DNA from: Anaerolineae bacterium
Lineage (GTDB): Bacteria > Chloroflexota > Anaerolineae > Aggregatilineales > UBA2796
Length of the DNA: 13,404 bases
Direction of reading: 5' to 3'
NCBI GenBank assembly: GCA_020851855.1
Contig: JADZBY010000018.1
Span: 1 to 13,404, forward strand
Made by a program: the position numbers and the translations under genes. This document shows, piece after piece, positions 8,803 through 13,404 of the stretch (within the stretch, counting starts at the first letter, position 1; each line of letters begins with the position of its first letter). Under the pieces are notes generated by a model, which saw only the letters and a list, made by a program, of their open reading frames with translations, ran no database searches and was not told where the DNA came from.

Positions 8803-8839
8803 GCCTATCTGATGTCCGGTTGCGAATACAGAGATAGGC
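8803..8839. promoter_or_regulatory. Inverted repeat GCCTATCT / AGATAGGC
   Basis: Perfect 8-base arms (8803-8810 and 8832-8839) are separated by 21 bases, 35-70 bases upstream of the FN3 start codon. Further GATAG words occur at 8791-8795 and 8844-8848. The centre-to-centre distance of about 29 bases is close to three helical turns, which suits two bound protein units, so it may be an operator for the minus-strand operon. This is inference from position and symmetry only. Confidence 0.35.
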
Positions 8840-8855
8840 AGATGATAGAAAATCA

Positions 8856-8875
8856 CCGTCACCAGATCGTGACGG
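8856..8875. promoter_or_regulatory. Dyad CCGTCAC-N6-GTGACGG
   Basis: Perfect 7-base arms (8856-8862, 8869-8875) with a 6-base spacer, about 90 bases upstream of the FN3 start codon. The geometry is typical of a dimeric regulator site. It could also form a hairpin in an RNA, but no U-tract follows on either strand, so it is not an obvious terminator. Confidence 0.35.
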
Positions 8876-8920
8876 GGCCGTGACCGGGCCTGAAACAGGG
8901 TCGCGTTTCCCAATAATTGA

Positions 8921-8981
8921 GGGCGCGTCGCGACGCGCCCCTACATGTTATGGCGTTGTAGGGGCGGCTCGCGAGCCGCCC
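8921..8981. repeat. Composite of two perfect 20-base palindromes with pairing flanks
   Basis: Bases 8921-8940 (GGGCGCGTCGCGACGCGCCC) and 8962-8981 (GGGCGGCTCGCGAGCCGCCC) are each perfect palindromes. In addition CGCCCCTACA (8936-8945) is the exact reverse complement of TGTAGGGGCG (8957-8966), so the two units face each other around an 11-base AT-richer spacer. This is the design of REP/BIME-type intergenic repeats, and 'TAGGGGCG'-flanked palindromes are, from memory, common in Chloroflexota genomes. It may stop transcripts, bind a protein or mark a mobile repeat. Confidence 0.75.
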
Positions 8982-9061
8982 GGTATCCACGCCAATTCCT
9001 TAAACTCCATGAACGCGGGGCGGCTCCGGTCGATTTTGCTGCGGCGGCGCACCGTCCCGTC

Positions 9062-9089
9062 TTGACAACCGACTACGACGGGATACACT
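9062..9089 (+). promoter_or_regulatory. Sigma-70-like promoter of the padR-transporter operon
   Basis: A perfect TTGACA -35 box (9062-9067) is followed after 16 bases by TACACT (9084-9089), which matches 4 of 6 bases of TATAAT. The predicted start of transcription is near 9096, leaving a leader of about 45 bases before the PadR ATG. The palindrome at 9107-9120 lies within this leader. Confidence 0.65.
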
Positions 9090-9106
9090 CTGCGGCGTAC
9101 TTATTG

Positions 9107-9120
9107 TGTGAATATTCACA
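9107..9120. promoter_or_regulatory. Probable PadR operator, perfect palindrome TGTGAATATTCACA
   Basis: A perfect 14-base AT-rich palindrome lies 18 bases after the -10 box and 21 bases before the padR start codon. PadR proteins are dimeric winged-helix regulators that commonly repress their own promoter at such sites. Binding of this PadR is inferred, not shown. Confidence 0.5.
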
Positions 9121-9141
9121 AGTTGAGCACGGACAGCATTC

Positions 9142-9663
9142 ATGTCCCACGAGACGACCATTTCTCCGTTGCCTGCGCTGCTCGGCTTCCTCATGCTCGG
9201 CCCGCGCCATCCCTACGAGCTTCACCAGGATTTCGACCGCGCGCTGGGGCGCGTATGGTACATCGGGCAGAGCCGCTTCTACGCTTGCCTCAAGCAGCTC
9301 GCCGAGTCGGGGCTGGTCACGGTCAAGGTCGAGGCGCAAAATAGCCGGCCCGCCCGCAAGGTGTACCACCTCATGCCCGCCGGTGAGGCGGAATTTCTGG
9401 GGTGGCTGCACCGGCCCACGCCGCACGTGCGCCATATCCGGCTGGAATTTCTGACGCGCTTTTATTTCTTCAAGCGCCTGGGTCTGCCCGGCCTGGAGCA
9501 GCTCGTCGACGCGCAGCAGACCATCCTGCAAAGCCGCCTTGAGCTGTTGGACCAGGCCATGGCCGAATCGGACGACGGCTACTGGCGGCTGGTGCTCGAT
9601 TTCCGCCGGAGCGAGATACAGGCGGTTGTCGGCTGGCTGGCTCGCTGTCTCCGTGGCGTGTAG
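9142..9663 (+). CDS. PadR-family transcriptional regulator
   Basis: A 173-residue DNA-binding regulator. The N-terminal winged helix-turn-helix (about residues 8-90) carries the PadR pattern: LGFLMLGPRHPYELHQDF (14-31), an IGQSRFYACLKQLAESGLV recognition-helix region (41-59), and the wing PARKVYHLMPAGEAEFLGWL (70-89). Residues 96-173 are helical and match the C-terminal dimerisation domain of the longer PadR subfamily (PadR_C / Vir_Cterm-like). The ATG at 9142 is used; GGA at 9131-9133 is a modest ribosome site. The gene is first in the operon, ends 21 bases before the transporter's binding protein, and sits just after a palindrome that it probably binds. It therefore likely controls the importer and itself. 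The inducer is unknown; it could be the imported compound. Confidence 0.9.
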   Translation: MSHETTISPLPALLGFLMLGPRHPYELHQDFDRALGRVWYIGQSRFYACLKQLAESGLVTVKVEAQNSRPARKVYHLMPAGEAEFLGWLHRPTPHVRHIRLEFLTRFYFFKRLGLPGLEQLVDAQQTILQSRLELLDQAMAESDDGYWRLVLDFRRSEIQAVVGWLARCLRGV

Positions 9664-9684
9664 TCCCCATACCGGAGTGTGTGT

Positions 9685-10782
9685 ATGTCGTCGTTGCGTG
9701 CCTTTATCCTGTCCCTCATCGCGCTGATGCTGCTCGTGCCCGGTCTGACGCTCGAAGCGCAACCGCCGCCGGACGGTATCACCGTGATCGACGCGCTGGG
9801 CCGCGAGGTCACGCTGGATCACGCGCCGCAGCGCATCGCCATCACCGGCAAAGCGCTGATCATGATCGCCGACGCGATCTACATGTTCCCCGAAGCCGCC
9901 TCGCGCGTCGTCGCCGTCGGCAACACAGGACAGGGCAGCCTGAATTTCCTGCCCGTGGTCGACCCGGCCTACGTGGACAAAGCCATCCTGGACAACCAGG
10001 CGGGCGCGGAAGCCATCGCGGCGGTGCAGCCCGATCTGGTCCTGCTCAAGAGCAGCATGGCCGAGACGCTGGGCGGCCCGCTCGACGTGCTGGGCATCCC
10101 CGTGATCTACGTGGACTTCGAGACGGCGGAACAGTACGTCCGCGACCTGCGCACGCTGGGCCAGCTCTTCCAGAATGAGGCGCGCGCCGAAGAACTCGTC
10201 GCCTGGTTCCAGGAACGCACCGAGCGCGTCGCCGAGGCGCTGGCCGACCTGCCGGAAGACGAAAAGCCGCGCGTGCTGCTGGTGTACTACACCGACCGCG
10301 ACGGCGCAGTCGCCTTCAATGCGCCGCCGGCTTCGTTCATCCAGACGTGGCTGGTGCAAATGGCGGGTGGGCAGCCGGTGTGGCTGGATGCCGAGTTGGG
10401 CAAGGGTTGGACGAAGGTCACGCTCGAACAAATCGCCGCCTGGGATGCCGATCATGTGTACGTGGTGGCCTATTTCAACCCGGTGGATGACGTGGTCGCC
10501 ATGCTTCAGGCCGATCCGCAGTGGCAGGCCATGCGCGCGGTGCGTGACGGAAGACTGTACGGCTTCCCCGGCGACTTCTACAGCTGGGATCAGCCCGATC
10601 CACGCTGGGTTCTGGGCCTGACCTGGCTGGGCGCGTCGCTGCACCCGGATCGCTTCGTGGGCCTGGACATGGATCAGGAAATCCGGAGCTTCTACAGCGA
10701 CCTGTACGGCCTGGACGACGCCGCTTACGCGGAATTTGTCCTGCCCATTCTCAAGGGCGACCTGCCCGGAGCCGGTGAATGA
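9685..10782 (+). CDS. Exported substrate-binding protein of a metal-chelate type ABC importer
   Basis: A 365-residue extracytoplasmic binding protein of the TroA/BtuF-like family (Pfam PF01497 type), which captures iron-siderophore, haem, cobalamin or, in MolA-like members, molybdate. The ATG at 9685 is preferred over the GTG at 9679 because GGAG at 9674-9677 is 7 bases from it. Residues 1-25 form a signal peptide (SLR, then a hydrophobic run 6-22) with a likely signal peptidase I site after LEA25. The mature part opens with the typical VIDALGREVTLDHAPQRIAI (34-53), has the AIAAVQPDLVLL motif (110-121) leading into the second lobe, and ends with DPRWVLGLTWLG (305-316). It contains no cysteine, so it cannot be a lipoprotein. 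Overlaps the permease start by 4 bases. The ligand is unresolved. Confidence 0.9.
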   Translation: MSSLRAFILSLIALMLLVPGLTLEAQPPPDGITVIDALGREVTLDHAPQRIAITGKALIMIADAIYMFPEAASRVVAVGNTGQGSLNFLPVVDPAYVDKAILDNQAGAEAIAAVQPDLVLLKSSMAETLGGPLDVLGIPVIYVDFETAEQYVRDLRTLGQLFQNEARAEELVAWFQERTERVAEALADLPEDEKPRVLLVYYTDRDGAVAFNAPPASFIQTWLVQMAGGQPVWLDAELGKGWTKVTLEQIAAWDADHVYVVAYFNPVDDVVAMLQADPQWQAMRAVRDGRLYGFPGDFYSWDQPDPRWVLGLTWLGASLHPDRFVGLDMDQEIRSFYSDLYGLDDAAYAEFVLPILKGDLPGAGE

Positions 10783-11819
10783 CGGATTTGGTGAAGGCCG
10801 CCGGGGTACGGCTCCGGCAGCGGGCGTTCTCCCTGGCGATTCCGAACCGGCTGGCGCTGCTGCTGGCGCTGCTGGTCGCGATTGTGCTTGTGTCGCTGTT
10901 CCTGGGCCGCTATCCGCTGCCCGGCTTCCTCTCGCCAGCACGGCTGGTCGATGATGAAGTCGCGCAGCGCCTGGTGTTCAACCTGCGGCTGCCGCGCCTG
11001 TTGATGGCCGTCATGCTCGGCATGTCGCTGTCCGCCGCCGGGACGGTGTTTCAGATGATCTTCGGCAATCCGCTGGTCGAGCCAGGCTTCCTGGGCGTGT
11101 CACAGGGCGCGGCGTTCGGCGCGGCGCTCAGCATCGTGTTCCTGAACGGCGCGCTCGGCGTGATCCAGGCGTCGGCGGCGCTCTTCGCCTTCCTGGGGCT
11201 GGGGCTGTCTTACCTCTTGGCGCGGCATGGCCACATCGGCGGTTCGGTCCTGCGCCTGGTGCTGGCAGGCATCGCCGTCTCGGCGCTCTTCTCCGCCGGA
11301 GTGAGCGTGCTCAAGTACATGGCCGATCCGCTCACCCAACTGCCGGAGATCACCTTCTGGCTGCTCGGTGGGTTGTGGAGCATCACCTGGACACAAACGC
11401 TGATCATCGCGCCCGCCGTGGTGATCAGCCTGGTCGTGATGTACCGGATGCGCTGGCGGCTGAATCTGCTCTCGCTGGACGATACGACGGTGTACTCGCT
11501 GGGCGCGTCGCCGGGCCGGGAGCGCGCGATATTGCTCACGGCGGCAGTCGCGGCGACGGCGGTCGTCGTCTCGGTGTGCGGCATGGTCGGCTGGGTCGGG
11601 CTGATCGTCCCGCACCTCGCCCGCCGCCTGTTTGGGGCCGATTCGCGGTATGCGCTGCCCGCCGCGATGCTGATCGGCGCCATCTTCGCCGTGTTGTGTG
11701 ATGACGCCGCGCGCACGCTCCTGGCCGGCGAGCTTCCGCTTGGCATCCTGACGTCGCTCGTCGGCGCGCTCTTCTTCGCCGCGATCATGACCGCGCGTAG
11801 TGTTCGGACGGTGCGATGA
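10779..11819 (+). CDS. BtuC/FecCD-family ABC importer permease
   Basis: A 346-residue integral membrane protein, the usual length for the FecCD family (PF01032), which forms a homodimeric channel for metal chelates or vitamin B12. Membrane segments are evident from 24-43 onward, with about nine to ten in all. Family signatures are LRLPRLLMAVMLGMSLSAAG (69-88), FGNPLVEPGFLGVSQGAA (95-112), the ATPase-coupling region followed by GLIVPHLARRLFG (274-286), and DDAARTLLAGELPLGILTSL (308-327). The start ATG shares bases with the TGA of the binding-protein gene, with GGAG at 10768-10771 spaced 7 bases. It ends in the same ATGA overlap with the ATPase gene, so the three are translated in balance. Confidence 0.95.
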   Translation: MTDLVKAAGVRLRQRAFSLAIPNRLALLLALLVAIVLVSLFLGRYPLPGFLSPARLVDDEVAQRLVFNLRLPRLLMAVMLGMSLSAAGTVFQMIFGNPLVEPGFLGVSQGAAFGAALSIVFLNGALGVIQASAALFAFLGLGLSYLLARHGHIGGSVLRLVLAGIAVSALFSAGVSVLKYMADPLTQLPEITFWLLGGLWSITWTQTLIIAPAVVISLVVMYRMRWRLNLLSLDDTTVYSLGASPGRERAILLTAAVAATAVVVSVCGMVGWVGLIVPHLARRLFGADSRYALPAAMLIGAIFAVLCDDAARTLLAGELPLGILTSLVGALFFAAIMTARSVRTVR

Positions 11820-12628
11820 CCGGGATGCCTGAATTGACGGCAAATCTGGCGGAAACCGGCCCGCTACTGTCCTATGATCAGGTCAGCTTTGGCTATACGC
11901 CGGGTGGGAAAAGTGTGCTGCGCACGCTGTCGCTCGACGTGCAACCCGGCACGGTGACGGCTGTCCTGGGGCCTAACGGCGCGGGCAAAACTACGCTTCT
12001 GCACCTGACGCTGGGCTGGCTGAAACCGCAGCGCGGGCAGGTGCGGCTGGCTGGCCGCCCGCTGGGCAGCTACGGGCGGCGGGCGCTCGGCCAGTGGATG
12101 GCGCTCGTGCCCCAGACGGAGCGCATCCCCTTTGAATATTCGGTCATGGAATATGTGCTGATGGGCCGCTCGCCGTACCTGACGCCGCTCGCCATGCCGG
12201 GCGCGGACGATTACCGCATCGGCGAGATGGTCATCCAGCAGGTGGGGTTGAGCGCGCTGCGCGACCGCCCGATCACCACGCTGAGCGGCGGCGAGCGCCA
12301 GTTGGCCACAGCGGCGCGCGCGCTGGCCCAACAACCGCGCCTGCTCTTGCTCGACGAGCCGACCGCGCATCTCGATCTGGCGAACAAAGCCCGCCTGATC
12401 CGCCTCTTGCGCGATTTGACCGCGAGCGGCATGACGCTGATTCTCACCACGCACGAGCCGGACGTCGCGGCGGCCATCGCCACGCACGTGGTGCTCATCG
12501 TCGGCGGGCAGGTCTTCCGCGCCGGTTCGCTGGCCGAGGTGTTCACGTCGGACAATCTGAGCGCGGCATACGGCTTGCCGGTGCGGGTGACGCGGCTCGA
12601 TGGGCAGCAGATCGTGCAGTGGCAATGA
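11816..12628 (+). CDS. ABC importer ATPase (FecE/BtuD-type)
   Basis: A 270-residue cytoplasmic ATPase that powers the adjacent permease. All ABC motifs are intact: Walker A GPNGAGKTT (52-60), Q-loop Q100, signature LSGGERQ (156-162), Walker B LLLLDEP (176-182) with E181 as catalytic base, D-loop AHLD (184-187) and switch histidine H213 in TTHEP. The substitution of TERIPFEYSVMEYVLMGR (101-118) after the Q-loop is the standard FecE-type segment that contacts the coupling helix. The start ATG overlaps the permease stop by 4 bases; a second ATG three codons in is also possible. The last 40 residues form the usual short C-terminal tail with no regulatory domain. Confidence 0.95.
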   Translation: MTGMPELTANLAETGPLLSYDQVSFGYTPGGKSVLRTLSLDVQPGTVTAVLGPNGAGKTTLLHLTLGWLKPQRGQVRLAGRPLGSYGRRALGQWMALVPQTERIPFEYSVMEYVLMGRSPYLTPLAMPGADDYRIGEMVIQQVGLSALRDRPITTLSGGERQLATAARALAQQPRLLLLDEPTAHLDLANKARLIRLLRDLTASGMTLILTTHEPDVAAAIATHVVLIVGGQVFRAGSLAEVFTSDNLSAAYGLPVRVTRLDGQQIVQWQ

Positions 12629-12640
12629 GTGAGACGGGCG

Positions 12641-13204
12641 ATGATGCACAGGATAACCGTGCTGACGGGCGAAAAGGGCAGCGGCAAGACGACGCTGTGC
12701 CAGCGCATCCTCGAAGGTGCGCTGCAACGTGGGCTGGATGCTGCCGGCGTGTTGAGTCCGGCCCGCTTTGACGGCGATGTCAAGATCGGCATCGATGTGC
12801 TTGAGGTGCGCACGGGTGAACGGCGCGCGCTGGCCGAGGCGGACGACCACCCCGGCGTTCTGCGCACACACCGTTACCGCTTTGACCCGGAGAGCGTGCT
12901 GTGGGGCGCGGAATGCCTGGCGGCGGCCTGCCCGTGCGACGTGCTGATCGTAGACGAGATCGGCCCGCTCGAAGTGGAGCGCGGTCAGGGCTGGGCCAAT
13001 GCGCTGGACATCCTGCGCGCCGGGCGGTACGGGCTGGCGGTCGTCGTGGTGCGCCCCGGCCTGCTCGACGCCTTCTGCACCTCAGTGGCCCAGCCACGCA
13101 TAGACACGCTCACGCTGCCGGCGGCGGCGCAACATGCGGCCCTCATCGATGCCTTGCTCGCGCCGTGGACGCCCCCCTTCGGAGCATGGGCCTCATCCCG
13201 GTAA
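12641..13204 (+). CDS. THEP1-like nucleoside triphosphatase
   Basis: A 187-residue P-loop NTPase of the THEP1 / NTPase_1 group (PF03266 type), whose studied members hydrolyse several nucleoside triphosphates and have no settled biological role. From the ATG at 12641, Walker A is TGEKGSGKTT (9-18) and Walker B is VLIVDEIGPLEVE (101-113); DEIG is the hallmark of the family. The P-loop immediately at the N-terminus is typical. A GTG at 12629, touching the ATPase stop, would add four residues (191 in all) but lacks a ribosome site, whereas GTGAG precedes the ATG by 7 bases. It is the last gene of the operon, 12 bases after the ATPase. It is not a normal subunit of the importer. It might process a nucleotide moiety of the cargo or cofactor, or act as a chaperone-like NTPase; both are guesses. 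Confidence 0.85.
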   Translation: MMHRITVLTGEKGSGKTTLCQRILEGALQRGLDAAGVLSPARFDGDVKIGIDVLEVRTGERRALAEADDHPGVLRTHRYRFDPESVLWGAECLAAACPCDVLIVDEIGPLEVERGQGWANALDILRAGRYGLAVVVVRPGLLDAFCTSVAQPRIDTLTLPAAAQHAALIDALLAPWTPPFGAWASSR

Positions 13205-13211
13205 CGGGATG
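13194..13211 (+). other. Hairpin with GUAA tetraloop enclosing the last stop codon
   Basis: CATCCCG (13194-13200) and CGGGATG (13205-13211) pair perfectly across GTAA (13201-13204), which includes the TAA stop of the NTPase gene. In RNA this is a 7-pair stem closed by a GNRA-type tetraloop. No U-tract follows, so it is not a classical intrinsic terminator, but it could protect the transcript's 3' end. Confidence 0.45.
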
Positions 13212-13219
13212 CACAAGCG

Positions 13220-13235
13220 GGCCGGCCAGACGGTA
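13220..13235 (+). repeat. Direct repeat GGCCGGCCAGACGGTA, copy 1
   Basis: Exact 16-base copy of the sequence at 13377-13392. The two copies bracket the inverted-repeat element, with a period of 157 bases. Confidence 0.8.
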
Positions 13236-13250
13236 GAGGGCATTACGCGA

Positions 13251-13359
13251 ACCCTCACCCCAGCCCCTCTCCATGAGGGAGAGGGATAGAAAACCCCGAA
13301 CGCATCTGGCTTGTCTCCCCTCTCGCTCTGAGGGAGAGAGGGGTCGGGGGAGTGAGGGT
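13251..13359. repeat. Inverted-repeat element, MITE-like, with two internal hairpins
   Basis: The ends are imperfect inverted repeats: the left end reads ACCCTCACCCCAGCCCCTCT and the right end, on the other strand, ACCCTCACTCCCCCGACCCC. Inside are two hairpins: CCCTCTCC/GGAGAGGG (13265-13272 with 13278-13285) and CCCCTCTC/GAGAGGGG (13317-13324 with 13336-13343). No coding frame is present. Repeats of this wording are, from memory, abundant between genes in Chloroflexota and some other phyla. It may also help end the operon's transcript. Confidence 0.65.
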
Positions 13360-13376
13360 ATACCCGCAGTGGACGT

Positions 13377-13392
13377 GGCCGGCCAGACGGTA
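13377..13392 (+). repeat. Direct repeat GGCCGGCCAGACGGTA, copy 2
   Basis: Exact second copy of the 16-base repeat at 13220-13235, close to the right edge of the window. Whether more copies follow cannot be seen. Confidence 0.8.
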
Positions 13393-13404
13393 CAAGCAGG
13401 CTCG

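Larger units (their letters stand above)
8769..9141. other. Divergent intergenic region between the two operons
   Basis: No gene is supported here: the plus-strand frames are short and the minus-strand frames are tails of shadow frames. It holds the ribosome binding site of the FN3 gene, two dyads (8803-8839 and 8856-8875), the composite palindromes (8921-8981), the promoter (9062-9089) and the probable operator (9107-9120). Bases 8982-9061 show nothing recognisable. I did not find a convincing minus-strand promoter; a TATCAT or TATCTC box lies between 8831 and 8850 on the minus strand, but without a clear -35 partner. Confidence 0.75.

Noticed and set aside
8769..9141. Cobalamin or molybdenum-cofactor riboswitch before the importer operon
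   Set aside because: The leader after the predicted transcription start is only about 45 bases, and I saw no conserved riboswitch elements upstream.
9073..10941. A 622-residue open frame on the minus strand, antisense to padR and the binding-protein gene
   Set aside because: It is a shadow of GC-rich codon usage: the translation is Arg/His/Gln-rich with no family pattern, while the plus strand carries clear PadR and binding-protein genes.
11100..11843. A 247-residue minus-strand frame opposite the permease gene
   Set aside because: Its composition (Arg/Gln/Asp/His-rich) is that expected for the complement of a hydrophobic membrane protein.
13265..13343. Intrinsic terminator of the importer operon
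   Set aside because: Stable hairpins are present but without a following U-tract, so I list the region as a repeat and only mention possible termination.
13205..13404. CRISPR array suggested by the two 16-base repeats
   Set aside because: Only two copies, spaced 141 bases apart, with a hairpin element between; no regular spacers and no cas genes.

Overview
The DNA is GC-rich, with tightly packed genes joined by ATGA-type overlaps. It carries GC-rich palindromes and a 'CCCTCACCCC...CCCCTCTC' inverted-repeat element of a kind I associate with Chloroflexota (Anaerolineae-like) genomes. That assignment is an inference from style; there is no rRNA or other marker gene in the window. The layout is two divergent transcription units around one roughly 370-base intergenic region, plus a repeat-rich tail.

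Left unit (minus strand, 8768 down to 1). Three genes overlap and each has a good Shine-Dalgarno sequence. The first is a 1342-residue protein with several fibronectin type III-like domains. The second is a 530-residue phospholipase D superfamily protein with eukaryote-like motifs. The third is a very large beta-strand-rich protein whose first 1054 residues lie here; its reading frame stays open to the left edge of the window. None of the three has a recognisable signal peptide. Together they look like an undescribed cassette and are the most interesting content of the window.

Intergenic region (8769-9141). It holds two dyads near the left unit, a composite of two perfect 20-base palindromes whose flanks also pair with each other, and a sigma-70-like promoter followed by a perfect 14-base palindrome just before the right unit.

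Right unit (plus strand, 9142-13204). Five genes form an apparent operon: a PadR-family regulator, an exported metal-chelate-type binding protein, a BtuC/FecCD-type permease, its ABC ATPase, and a THEP1-like nucleoside triphosphatase. The binding protein, permease and ATPase make a complete type II ABC importer. Its cargo (iron-siderophore, haem, cobalamin or an oxyanion such as molybdate) cannot be settled from sequence alone. The PadR protein probably controls the operon through the palindrome at its own promoter, and the NTPase is an unexpected partner.

Tail (13205-13404). There are no genes. A hairpin encloses the last stop codon, and a hairpin-rich inverted-repeat element lies between two copies of a 16-base direct repeat.
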